Of a stretch of DNA of 64,000 bases, positions 17,817-25,629 are shown one piece after another. The position numbers were made by a program, and so were the translations under genes. The stretch is from Leptospira soteropolitanensis (GTDB taxonomy: Bacteria > Spirochaetota > Leptospiria > Leptospirales > Leptospiraceae), in contig NZ_JAMQPN010000003.1 of the NCBI RefSeq assembly GCF_026151655.1, positions 186,001-250,000 on the forward strand, written 5' to 3'. How positions within the stretch are numbered: the first letter of the stretch is position 1; each line of letters opens with the position of its first letter. The notes under the pieces were generated by a model that made no database searches, was not told the DNA's origin, and saw only the letters and a program-made list of their open reading frames with translations.

Positions 17817-18791
17817 TTAGGCTAATTCCGTTTTCTCAGAAGTAAATAAAAACAAATTGTCAATCATCCGTGGATTATCGCCATTCTGAATCATCAAGAT
17901 TGATTTTTCAATTAGATCAAGAAGTCTGCTATTATCATAAAGAATTTTATTTTTATGGAAATCTAATATCAATTTTACTATCTCAGGTTCTGTCCCATCT
18001 ACAACCAATTGAAGACCATTTGCCAAAAATTTATCCTCAGTAAATCCAATCACATCTTCTAAAGCCAGAATCCCTTGTCTTCTTGCATGATCTGCGAGAT
18101 TCTTAAAAGCTTCTTGATAGTTGTGAAAATTTATAGAACGAGAAGGAAGTTTTTGTAATAATGTCCGACATTTTTCATGAAAAATTTCAAATTTTTCTGC
18201 TGAAGCTTTGTAACTTTTACGCTTAGCTTTCTTACTTCTAAATTCGCCAATGAAGTCATATGTTTCTTCAATCATTCTCTTTGTCTCGTCGGGAGTCGGG
18301 GTTTTTTTGATTTTTATATTCCCAGATCTTTCAGCTAATTGTAATACTTCGTTAATTCTTTCTGCTACAGCATTACTCTCCACAAAGTATAAGTTATGAG
18401 AATCGAGTTCTCGAAATAATTTCTCTCTACTCGTATCAACTACAGAATTTAATATTCTATTTTTTTCAAAACGATTCCAATTGTATTTAATTGAACCAAA
18501 TCCATCAAAAAATTTGAGCACATAATTTATTTCGCTAAAGGAAAGATTCCCAGGAAAATCAAATCCAGAGCTTGGAATCTCAAAATCCTCATTCAGCTCT
18601 TCTAATACACATTTGATCGTTATTTTAAGATCATGCTTTGTTTTATATAACTCTTTAAGCAATGGAACTGCTTCTTTGCACTGGTAATGAGCTATATTTT
18701 GCAAAGCTTGTTTTCTTTTGGATTCATTATTAAGATCGTTAGCAAGATCGAATATCCACTGTTCACAATTCAACTCTCTATATTTTCCCAT
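17817..18791 (-). CDS. MotA-like protein lacking transmembrane helices
   Basis: A soluble protein of 324 residues from the ATG at 18791 (AAGGTG upstream; a GTG at 18800 is also possible). The numbering below counts from the GTG. Residues 225-281 carry the MotA cytoplasmic-loop signature: FKNLADHARRQGILALED, then DKFLANGLQLVVDGTEPEIV. Residues 300-313 (SILMIQNGDNPRMI) match the MotA C-terminal tail motif I-x-x-G-x-NPR. In real MotA about 100 residues with membrane helices 3 and 4 separate these two blocks; here only about 20 do. No hydrophobic helix is present anywhere. The N-terminus (about 25-70) looks like a HEAT-type repeat. Residues 112-150 vaguely recall FliG helices. It precedes the FliM/FliG-like operon and shares its promoter palindrome. 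Confidence 0.7.
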   Translation of the reverse strand: MGKYRELNCEQWIFDLANDLNNESKRKQALQNIAHYQCKEAVPLLKELYKTKHDLKITIKCVLEELNEDFEIPSSGFDFPGNLSFSEINYVLKFFDGFGSIKYNWNRFEKNRILNSVVDTSREKLFRELDSHNLYFVESNAVAERINEVLQLAERSGNIKIKKTPTPDETKRMIEETYDFIGEFRSKKAKRKSYKASAEKFEIFHEKCRTLLQKLPSRSINFHNYQEAFKNLADHARRQGILALEDVIGFTEDKFLANGLQLVVDGTEPEIVKLILDFHKNKILYDNSRLLDLIEKSILMIQNGDNPRMIDNLFLFTSEKTELA

Positions 18792-18842
18792 TTGCTTCAC
18801 CTTGAATGAATTTTTTTAGCATCCCATCTGTGGTTCTAGAAT

Positions 18843-18861
18843 TCGGAAAATGATTTTCCGA
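18843..18861. promoter_or_regulatory. Palindrome TCGGAA-N7-TTCCGA, copy 4
   Basis: Perfect arms, about 50 bases upstream of the MotA-like gene. It lies within a roughly 47-base block shared with the SLOG gene promoter. Confidence 0.6.
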
Positions 18862-19026
18862 GTGGAGTTTACATTTCCAAAGCAGAGAAAAGAAAATATT
18901 CTAATTTATAAATATACTTAAGCTCCTACAAATGGAACACATTTGCTAAAGTTGAAAATAATCCAAGTGCCTAATTGATGGTCCGATATTCTGCAAAATG
19001 GAAAACCTTATAATTTATCAATTTAA

Positions 19027-19926
19027 TTATTGTAGTTTCCCATAATAGAATGTACCTGACTCGTAAAGTTTGCCGAAGTGATCATATCTTTTACCTTTGC
19101 CATGAAGGTATCCACTGGAAAAGATTCCCTCCTCCATCAAATTTCCATTCGGGTGATATCTCTTACCTTTTCCATGAAGTTTACCATAATGAAATTCACC
19201 AACTTCTAAAATTTTGCCCGAAAGATTATATTTCTTACCTCTACCATTCAAAAAAGTTTTATCATGGCCTGGTTCGACGTAATAGTCATAAGCAAAGTCT
19301 CCCTCAGCTAATAGTTTCCCATCTGTATTATAAATCTTGCCTTTTCCTCCGAGATATCCCTGCATGAATTCCCCTTCCTGATATACTCTTCCGTTTTCGT
19401 GATATTTCTTCCCTATACCAGATAGCCGTCCATTTCGGAATTCACCTTCCTCAGACACTCTTCCATTTTCATGATATTTTTTCCCACTCCCCTCTAATCG
19501 ACCAAATTCGAATGTTCCTTCCTCTATTAGATTATTAGTAAATTCATACTTTTTACCCAAACCGTATAGCTCCCCTTCAAAAAAGGTACCGACTTCTCTA
19601 AGCTCTCCATTCCAATATTTTTTACCATTCCCTTGTAATCGACCCTCAAAAAATTCCCCTTCCTCTTCTAAATTACCTTTATTATCAAAAATCTTCCCTT
19701 CTCCAGTTAATTTACCATCTTTAAATGAGCCTTCTTTATTTATAACCCCATTAGAGTGATATATTTTACCTTTCCCTTGCAAAAGGCCACTTTCAAAATA
19801 ACCTTCAGCCGATATTTGATTATTTTGCCAATATTGTTTTCCTTCTCCATCGACCGTATCTAGAGACAAGCAGGTAAATTGAACAAAAAAACATAGAACT
19901 GAAATAAGTAAAAAAAATGATTTCAT
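19027..19926 (-). CDS. Secreted MORN/YwqK-type repeat protein
   Basis: 299 residues from the ATG at 19926, chosen because GGAG precedes it and a signal peptide follows (MKSFFLLISVLCFFVQFTCL). An upstream in-frame start at 20013 would bury that signal. The rest is about eleven tandem units of roughly 23 residues with the pattern G-x-GK-x-Y-x-x-NG-x-x-x-EEG-x-F-x-x-G-x-L. Examples are YHENGRVSEEGEFRNGRLSG and YHPNGNLMEEGIFSSGYLHG. These form extended beta hairpins. In bacteria such proteins are exported binding proteins or antitoxin-like partners; the exact role is unknown. A related lipoprotein is encoded at 28534-29820. Confidence 0.75.
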   Translation of the reverse strand: MKSFFLLISVLCFFVQFTCLSLDTVDGEGKQYWQNNQISAEGYFESGLLQGKGKIYHSNGVINKEGSFKDGKLTGEGKIFDNKGNLEEEGEFFEGRLQGNGKKYWNGELREVGTFFEGELYGLGKKYEFTNNLIEEGTFEFGRLEGSGKKYHENGRVSEEGEFRNGRLSGIGKKYHENGRVYQEGEFMQGYLGGKGKIYNTDGKLLAEGDFAYDYYVEPGHDKTFLNGRGKKYNLSGKILEVGEFHYGKLHGKGKRYHPNGNLMEEGIFSSGYLHGKGKRYDHFGKLYESGTFYYGKLQ

Positions 19927-20210
19927 GAAATCTCCAAACATGCCACATAACAAATGGTATACTCCACACAATGTCAACAAATTTTCTGACAAGATGATTA
20001 GATTTTCATTCAAAAAAGAATCTAACTTCTAAATTACGACACCCAAATTTTCATTGAAGATACTATTTATTATTTAAATAGAAAAACGTTGATACTTTAA
20101 TTCACTTTGCTCTAGAGCATGTTCTAAATTAAAAATTATCTTCGTCTAAAACAAAATAAAAAATTTCACCCAACCATTTTAATAAATTTGAACTTCACTC
20201 CTTCCCCAAC

Positions 20211-20765
20211 CTAACTCCCAAACATCGGCCTTAATCTCACTGTATAGGTTTCCCAAAAGATACGATCCTGTTTTGCCAAACTCTCTGGTCCACTTGCCGA
20301 TTGGATCCGAATGCGAGTGGTCGGTGCCAGTTGATTCGTCCATTGCAAAAACTCTTTCCAAATATCCAAAGGACTCTTTGTACTTATGTTATGTACTTTT
20401 GTTGTACTAGGTACAAAAGGAACCGCTGAAACTTCCGAATCTGCCTTGGATTTTTGGATGGGAGCACTCGGTTTCTCTTCCACTACCGCTTGGGAAAAAT
20501 TTCCTAGGCTGTAAGTTAACTCTCGCCTCCTTCCATCGAAGGAAAGTTGTGAAATATAATTTCGTTTTTTCAGTTTGGAAATCATACGAGAGATGGTGTC
20601 TGGCTGTTTCCCAAGCAGTTTGGCAAAATATGCATTGGAAGCAAAACACCCTTTTGCCAATGTTAACGATCGAATTTCCGAAAGCAGATACTTTTCAGAA
20701 ACACTCAAATCCTCAAGGCATTCAATTTCCCTGGGAATCCAAATCCCTGTTCGGTTAGTTTTCAT
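20211..20765 (-). CDS. Plasmid-type winged-helix DNA-binding protein (replication/partition related)
   Basis: 184 residues from the ATG at 20765, which has AAGGA seven bases upstream. The N-terminal 85 residues form a winged helix of the kind found in plasmid and phage replication proteins: GIWIPREIECLEDLSVSEKYLLSEI, CFASNAYFAKLLGKQPDTISRMISKLKKRNYI, DGRRREL. The remainder is a low-complexity linker and a short C-terminal helical part. A close paralogue lies at 37594-38121. Its position next to a palindrome-rich non-coding stretch and parAB suggests a replicon origin for this part of the island. Confidence 0.65.
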   Translation of the reverse strand: MKTNRTGIWIPREIECLEDLSVSEKYLLSEIRSLTLAKGCFASNAYFAKLLGKQPDTISRMISKLKKRNYISQLSFDGRRRELTYSLGNFSQAVVEEKPSAPIQKSKADSEVSAVPFVPSTTKVHNISTKSPLDIWKEFLQWTNQLAPTTRIRIQSASGPESLAKQDRIFWETYTVRLRPMFGS

Positions 20766-20792
20766 TTTAGGTTCCTTCTTCCAAATGAACAC

Positions 20793-21507
20793 TGACTCCG
20801 GCTACGAGCATCTGGTCGTTTTTATGCCAACGCATTCTGAGAATGCATAGCTCCCCTACTCTACTGGACTTCGGTTTTTTTCATGTGAAGACAAACCTTC
20901 GGTCAAAGTAAATTTACAGAGAGTGGAAAGTTCTTTCGAACGTTCCGTCGGAATTTTTTAACGAATTCCGAGTTAAGTCATAACGGCTATGTGGTAGAGC
21001 CGTGTTCGGCAGTGTTAACCGAACGTTCCCCAAATGTACCGACGTCGATAAACTGTCAATAAGTAAAAGAGACATAAATCAGGAATTTTTAACAGGAGGA
21101 AGGTGGCTCGTTTTGCTGAAATTCGAGCTGTGTTGGAAGGAGAGATAAATATGCCCTGGTTGGCTACCACACCTTCCAGGGCGTTTGACTTAACCCGGTT
21201 AAGGATTACTTAAGAACAACCCTAATCGAAGTACAAAAAGAGTACAAGCATTTTTTTGTTGAGAACGTCGATAAGCCTAGTTCGTTAGCTGGATGTTTTT
21301 TCAACGGGCGCCTCACATCCGTTACAGTCAAAAAGTTGTATCGTAGCAGTGACCGCGCTTTTCGCTTCAATCTTTCCCAACAAATGAGAAAAGATAAAAC
21401 CTGAATCCAAAATGGGAAAGTATTTCCGCTGCAATCGCTGGCGCTAGGACTCGATTGAGGATCAAAAAAGAAATGAGTCTTAAATTATTACCTTATCTCG
21501 TAATCGA
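20793..21507. other. Palindrome-rich non-coding region, possible replicon origin
   Basis: 700 bases with no convincing gene. Seen here: CGAACGTTCC twice (20937-20946 and 21020-21029); an inverted repeat TCGGAA-N12-TTCCGA at 20948-20971; a hairpin with arms GCCCTGG/CCAGGGC around 21153-21182; and a palindrome CTTAACC-C-GGTTAAG at 21189-21203. A 20-codon frame starting at 21151 has a good ribosome binding site but overlaps the hairpin. The GC content is higher than its neighbours. Between a replication-type HTH gene and parAB, an origin or control region is the best guess. Confidence 0.3.
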
Positions 21508-21804
21508 TTACTTTTTATTTTTTGGCAAACAAACAATCCGATTGCAATCAGCAATACAACCTTGCCTTGCTGTCTCCAATGATTTTCCATGGTTTGTATA
21601 CACATAAATCGAACTCGTACATTTCGACATACATTCTTGTTTCTCTTTGCAGTTCAAACTTCCATTGCCGCCAAGAGTTTCGTAATATGGATGCACCGGT
21701 TGTTATTTGGAAAAATCAATTGGTCCATTTCCTTTTTGTTTGTCTGGAAACAAGGCAAGTGGGAATAAAAAAGTTAGGATTGTAAGTATGATCAATTGGT
21801 TCAT
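21508..21804 (-). pseudogene. Secreted Cys-rich small protein, interrupted by a nonsense codon
   Basis: An ATG at 21804 with AGGGA upstream begins a signal peptide (MNQLIILTILTFLFPLALFP). The frame meets TAA at 21703-21705 after 33 codons. It then continues in the same frame as QPVHPYYETLGG and a Cys-rich domain (LNCKEKQECMSKC..., RQGCIADCNRIVCLP) to 21508. Removing that one stop gives a 97-residue exported protein. The intact paralogue at 45635-45910 has the same order of signal peptide and C-x(5)-C-x(3)-C ... C-x(3)-C-x(3)-VCLP. A GTG at 21696 could restart translation but would lack the signal peptide. Confidence 0.65.
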
Positions 21805-21839
21805 CGATTGTTTCCCTGCTTGGATTATTTTATTCTGAT

Positions 21840-22415
21840 TTATGGTTTTTCAGCGTTCTTTGTAGTAAATGTTCTTTCGCTTTCCATCTCATCTAATCCT
21901 ATTTTGAAGTAGGTTACTATACCGCAAATATCGGGTTTGCCTTCAAAACCAATGATAAGGACTGGGCCTATTGGTGCTTGCATTGTGGAACAAGTAACTT
22001 TATTCGATTTACCTTTACAGGGGCCATCTAAAGGTTTTAACAAGCTATATTCAACTTCATTTTCATTGATCATTTTAATGTAGCCTGGGATCTTTCGGAC
22101 TCCATATTTCTTGGCCATCATCGTCCCTTCTTCAAAAGTCATTGTATACTCGATGTTTTCTCCATCAAATGAATATTCAACAAATGTACTCGGGTCTTCA
22201 ATGACACCTTTTCCTTTTAGTAGGTCTAATACTTCCCTCCAAGACTTTGCCTGTTTCACTATTTCGCAAGGGTGCATCTTTTTATCTGTCAAACAAGCGG
22301 GGTATCGAGTTTCATTTCCTTTCCTGTAGGCTTCACATTTGCCCCGATCAGGAGTCTCTGCCATAAGGGAGTGGAAACTGAATAGGAATAAAAGTGCAGA
22401 GTAAAATACTTTCAT
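21840..22415 (-). CDS. Exported protein of unknown function, 191 residues
   Basis: It begins with a clear signal peptide (MKVFYSALLFLFSFHSLMA, cleavage near residue 19) and has no lipobox. The mature part has seven cysteines (for example DRGKCEAYRK, PACLTDKKMHPCEI, LDGPCKGKSNKVTCS), suggesting disulfides in the periplasm. I recognise no domain. It is downstream of nothing on its strand and has the interrupted Cys-rich gene after it. Confidence 0.65.
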   Translation of the reverse strand: MKVFYSALLFLFSFHSLMAETPDRGKCEAYRKGNETRYPACLTDKKMHPCEIVKQAKSWREVLDLLKGKGVIEDPSTFVEYSFDGENIEYTMTFEEGTMMAKKYGVRKIPGYIKMINENEVEYSLLKPLDGPCKGKSNKVTCSTMQAPIGPVLIIGFEGKPDICGIVTYFKIGLDEMESERTFTTKNAEKP

Positions 22416-22637
22416 TTGAATTTCCCAAGATTAATATCTTGGTTCGAATTATGATCAAGCTTTATTCTTGGTCCGTTAGGACTCTTTTCGTAAAAGCAGA
22501 TTCGATAAGTTCTATCGATGCAAGATACCGAAAAGTCTGTTCGTTTTTTTGCAATTTTCTTTACGATTGTGCCAGTGCTTGGAGAGAGAAGGGAGCTGGT
22601 TGGCAAAAAAAGCCTTCAGGATTCATTGATAAGATCG

Positions 22638-22670
22638 AAGACCAAGGTATCACGGTGATCCTTTGGTCTT
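22638..22670. promoter_or_regulatory. 33-bp near-perfect palindrome before parA, parS candidate or terminator
   Basis: Symmetric about 22654. The core ATCAC-G-GTGAT is perfect, and the outer arms AAGACCAA / TTTGGTCTT also pair, with only two imperfect positions. The sequence CCAAGGTATCACGGTGATCC (22642-22661) is repeated exactly inside parA at 22972-22991. The right arm runs into TTTTTT, so the structure could also end transcription. Position and duplication favour a ParB binding site. Confidence 0.5.
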
Positions 22671-22732
22671 TTTTGGTCTTTCCTCGAATAAAAATTTGAA
22701 TTTATTTCGAATTCCCATTAACTTGGTTTTCA

Positions 22733-23467
22733 ATGAAAATTATTACTTCAGCAAGTTTGAAAGGTGGCGTTTCCAAAAGTACAATTTCTATCTTTTTGGC
22801 CTTGGCAATTAGTCAACTTAAGAAAAAAGTATTAGTGATTGATCTGGATCCTCAGTCCTATTCGTTAACAGATTTTTTTCTGCGCGATCTTTCGATTGAT
22901 GAAATTGATAAAAAAAATGCCTACCAAGCATTTTCAGACCGCAAACAACTAAAAGATTGTATGTTTCCATCCCAAGGTATCACGGTGATCCCTTGCTCCC
23001 CTGATTTACAAGATTTGGGTGCTGAATTACAAAACGATCCGGGTTTACTCCTTCGCTCCAAAAAAGAAATCTCTTCCTTGCCGTTCGACTATGTGATCAT
23101 CGATACTCCACCTTCACCGGTTTACGAATTCAAAATCGGTTTGTATGCTGCTGATATCGTTCTCTCTCCACTCACTTACGACCGATGGAGTTTATCAGGT
23201 CTCTTAAAAGCCAAAAAACAAGTCGAGTTAATCGGCCGCTCTGGTCTCAAAACTCCAAAGCATGTTGCCGTTCCCTCTATGGTATCCGACAAAACTAAAG
23301 ACGATGTGATTGATATCCTAAAAGAAGGAAAATTCAAACACACAAAATCCTTCATCACTCGCTCAGCAGCCGTACAGTCAGCCATCATGAAAGGAAATGG
23401 TTTGAAATCTGGATCTAAATCCGAACAAGAATTTTCATCCTTAGCAAGTGAGGTGATTTCCTTATGA
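22733..23467 (+). CDS. parA: ParA-family partition ATPase
   Basis: Segregates a plasmid or chromosome by ATP-dependent binding to the nucleoid. The 244 residues start with the deviant Walker A KGGVSKST at 10-17. They then show VLVIDLDPQ (switch region) and VIIDTPPSP (Walker B). It has no N-terminal DNA-binding extension, so it is the short ParA type. Its stop codon overlaps the parB start by four bases (ATGA), typical of a translationally coupled pair. A palindromic parS candidate lies about 65 bases upstream, with a second copy of its core within the gene. Confidence 0.92.
   Translation: MKIITSASLKGGVSKSTISIFLALAISQLKKKVLVIDLDPQSYSLTDFFLRDLSIDEIDKKNAYQAFSDRKQLKDCMFPSQGITVIPCSPDLQDLGAELQNDPGLLLRSKKEISSLPFDYVIIDTPPSPVYEFKIGLYAADIVLSPLTYDRWSLSGLLKAKKQVELIGRSGLKTPKHVAVPSMVSDKTKDDVIDILKEGKFKHTKSFITRSAAVQSAIMKGNGLKSGSKSEQEFSSLASEVISL
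22972..22991 (+). repeat. Second copy of the 20-bp parS-like core, inside parA
   Basis: Identical over 20 bases to 22642-22661 and exactly 330 bases from it. In parA it encodes QGITVIP. The central palindrome ATCACGGTGAT is retained but the outer arms are not. Confidence 0.5.
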
Positions 23468-24321
23468 GTGCAAAGACAAAAAAATCGGCAATGATTGACT
23501 CTCTTGGGCAAAACATTCTTGTCTCTAATAAAGAATCATTCAAACTCACAACCTCCTCAAACAAAAACTGGGAACTTAGTCCTGTCCGCAATGCCAATGT
23601 ATCGGAACTTCTCGATCATCCAGACAACATCAAGTTCTTCGACTACTGGGATAAATCCAAAAAAGAAGATGAATTGGCTTGGAGTCGATTTGTGGACCGA
23701 ATCAAAAAAGGTGGGATACATGATCCACTCATCGTCTTTGGACCAAGAGCAAGTGCCGTTGGTTTTTCCTTAAAGCCGAACACTCTCATCACAGGACACA
23801 GAAGAAAAAAAGCCCTGAAAGAATTAGGAATCACAGAAGTTCCCGTTCGCTTCATCGAAGGAAAAATTACACTTCGTGAGCTAGAAGTTTTGATGTTGTC
23901 AGACAATTTTGACAGACGCCAAATCAAAGACCCAGCACAAGTCATTTATATATTAGTGAATCTATTTCCAGACACCTTTCAAAAAGACAACCGAGGTGGA
24001 GATATCACATCCAAAGACAATGCAACTCTCGCTGAGATTTCCAAAACTCATGGCATTTCCGTTCCTCAACTCAAACGCTACAAAGCGGTTTACCGTGAAG
24101 CCCTGCGCCTTGCACAAACTGCAAAACAAAACCAACCTGGACCAACTGAGTTTAAACAAGCCCTAAAGAACTTAGCAAACAAACGAAAAGCGGCCCCAAA
24201 GCAAAAACCAAAGACAGACATCAAATCTATGTTTGCCAAACGTTTTCCTTTCTTGGGATCCAAACTTTCGAAAGCTGAACAAACAAAACTCTTCCAAGCA
24301 ATTGAAAAGTTGGTGAATTGA
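23464..24321 (+). CDS. parB: ParB-family partition protein
   Basis: Binds parS and works with ParA. In the 285 residues the N-terminal ParB/Srx domain includes IHDPLIVFGPRA and NTLITGHRRKKALKELGITEVPVRFIEG. The GHRR motif is the CTP-binding arginine patch equivalent of GERR. A central helix-turn-helix follows (ATLAEISKTHGISVPQLKRYKAVYREA), and then a basic C-terminal tail with a short dimerisation segment. It is coupled to parA by a four-base overlap. Confidence 0.9.
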   Translation: MSAKTKKSAMIDSLGQNILVSNKESFKLTTSSNKNWELSPVRNANVSELLDHPDNIKFFDYWDKSKKEDELAWSRFVDRIKKGGIHDPLIVFGPRASAVGFSLKPNTLITGHRRKKALKELGITEVPVRFIEGKITLRELEVLMLSDNFDRRQIKDPAQVIYILVNLFPDTFQKDNRGGDITSKDNATLAEISKTHGISVPQLKRYKAVYREALRLAQTAKQNQPGPTEFKQALKNLANKRKAAPKQKPKTDIKSMFAKRFPFLGSKLSKAEQTKLFQAIEKLVN

Positions 24322-24369
24322 GCCTCAGGATTATGTCTCTTTGTGTTTTGTAGGCAGCTTGTGAGAAAG

Positions 24370-24406
24370 TCACATAGGTAACACTAGAACACTCACATGG
24401 GTGACA
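24370..24406. repeat. Solitary end of an IS481-type element
   Basis: CACATAGGTAACACTAG followed by CACTCACATGGGTGACA. This matches the left inverted repeat of the IS element at 7367-7407, with a two- to three-base gap. No transposase or second end is nearby. It begins just after parB, so it is a remnant of a past insertion or a scar of a rearrangement. Confidence 0.65.
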
Positions 24407-24436
24407 GATGGAGTGGGGGAGGGGGTTAAGAATCAA

Positions 24437-24937
24437 ATGAAGGCAGGTGAATATTTAACAAAATTTGAATCAATGGATACTCGGAAAAGACCTGATTCTA
24501 GTGAAGTCTATCAGATCTTTGTGGATTTTGCGTCATTGATCGTATCACTAAAAGAAGATGATTTGGAGCAGATAAAGAAACAAGTTAATCTAAACTTAGC
24601 TAAGAAGTTATTATCCATTAGTGGATATCTATCAGAATATTCAATGTTTACAAATTCAAAACAATGTCTACATGCAGCTTTAATCTGTCATTGTATAGAA
24701 GATACATTTATCGATTATAGAGAAAATATTCGCTATCTCGTTTTGATTGAATTTGCTGCAAAAAAAATAAATGTAGATTTCTTTAACTTGGTCAAAAGTA
24801 TACTTCCATATTGCTCTGTTCGTACTAAGGAAAATTTGGAAAATTATATCAATCGCGATGGCTCTTTGAATGAATTAAAGAATTTTCAGATCAAATTCAA
24901 AATGGTAGAAGGTTACCCAACCTTTCTACCTGAATAA
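24437..24937 (+). CDS. Hypothetical helical protein, 166 residues
   Basis: I do not recognise this. It is all-helical and soluble, with a central Cys-containing helix (KQCLHAALICHCIEDTF) and HEAT/TPR-like amphipathic helices throughout. The ATG at 24437 is preferred. An earlier in-frame GTG at 24401 lies inside the solitary IS end and would add residues encoded by IS sequence. It is convergent with the next gene. Confidence 0.5.
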   Translation: MKAGEYLTKFESMDTRKRPDSSEVYQIFVDFASLIVSLKEDDLEQIKKQVNLNLAKKLLSISGYLSEYSMFTNSKQCLHAALICHCIEDTFIDYRENIRYLVLIEFAAKKINVDFFNLVKSILPYCSVRTKENLENYINRDGSLNELKNFQIKFKMVEGYPTFLPE

Positions 24938-24989
24938 ATCTCTAGCCTTACACAAAAACCTTTTACTCTAATCGATAACCTTGCCATTT

Positions 24990-25008
24990 TCGGAAAAGTT
25001 TATTCCGA
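24990..25008. promoter_or_regulatory. Palindrome TCGGAA-N7-TTCCGA, copy 5 (at a gene 3' end)
   Basis: Perfect arms. Unlike the other copies it covers the last codons and stop of the minus-strand gene at 25000 and lies between convergent genes. It might act as a terminator stem, or be a displaced site. Confidence 0.35.
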
Positions 25009-25596
25009 GATGAACCGACTTTGCAGAATACAAAGATCCCAAGCTCCATAATAAGCATCTTCGCCTTGGTATTCGAATCCGTCTGTCATACCGTAGGTAA
25101 AAAAATTGTAAGAGAGTAGGTCTGATGGTAAATAATTGCTACCTTCTAAGATTGATTTTATCATTTCCCTTTTGCTCGAAATTTTAAAATCTCTCTCTTC
25201 GCGCATTTGATACTCGAAGATTCGGCCGATGTCAATGCATTCAAATCGGGAAAGCATGGATTGAATCACATTCTCATTTCTTTTCTCTTTCCATTGATTG
25301 GATCGAATTTTTGCTGCCAAAAATTCATCTTCATTTTTAAAGAAAGGAGATTTGAAAAGTGAATAATCTAAGTATTTACCAATGACTACCATCAGATCAA
25401 AATCAGGGATTAAGAGATGGTTATCAAATTGGTAAAACATACGGTAACACCTTAGGTCGCTGGAGGGAACCGTCCCATGATTAAAAGCGAAGTTTGTCAT
25501 TGAAATACGATGTTTGTCGGGAATATCAAAAAAGTCTTTCGAAGGGAGAAACAAAAGTGGGAAGGTATAAAGTTTTTCTGATATTGGATCATCCAT
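25000..25596 (-). CDS. Hypothetical protein, 198 residues
   Basis: No recognised domain. It is soluble, acidic and rich in aromatic residues (FLPSKDFFDIPDKHRISMTNFAFNHG; YNFFTYGMTDGFEYQGEDAYYGAWDL). It is divergent from the DUF2779 gene, and the two share the copy-6 palindrome between their starts. This suggests coordinated expression. Confidence 0.55.
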   Translation of the reverse strand: MDDPISEKLYTFPLLFLPSKDFFDIPDKHRISMTNFAFNHGTVPSSDLRCYRMFYQFDNHLLIPDFDLMVVIGKYLDYSLFKSPFFKNEDEFLAAKIRSNQWKEKRNENVIQSMLSRFECIDIGRIFEYQMREERDFKISSKREMIKSILEGSNYLPSDLLSYNFFTYGMTDGFEYQGEDAYYGAWDLCILQSRFISE

Positions 25597-25629
25597 AGTA
25601 ATGATATTAAACCAGCTTACTTTTCATTT

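Noticed and set aside
17817..18791. Zorya-type defence system, because of MotA-like sequence
   Set aside because: Zorya needs a membrane ZorA (MotA-like) with ZorB (MotB-like). Here the membrane helices and any MotB-like gene are absent, and the partners are FliM/FliG-like instead.
20948..20971. Further TCGGAA/TTCCGA palindrome in the possible origin region
   Set aside because: The arms match but the spacer is 12 bases; treated as an ordinary inverted repeat.
21151..21213. 20-codon frame starting MPWLATTPSRAF with a good ribosome site
   Set aside because: Overlaps two strong DNA palindromes, no similarity, and no clear downstream gene for a leader peptide; kept only as part of the possible origin region.
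22394..22699. Plus-strand open frame before parA
   Set aside because: No ribosome site, overlaps the start of a well-supported minus-strand signal-peptide gene, and runs through the parS-like palindrome.
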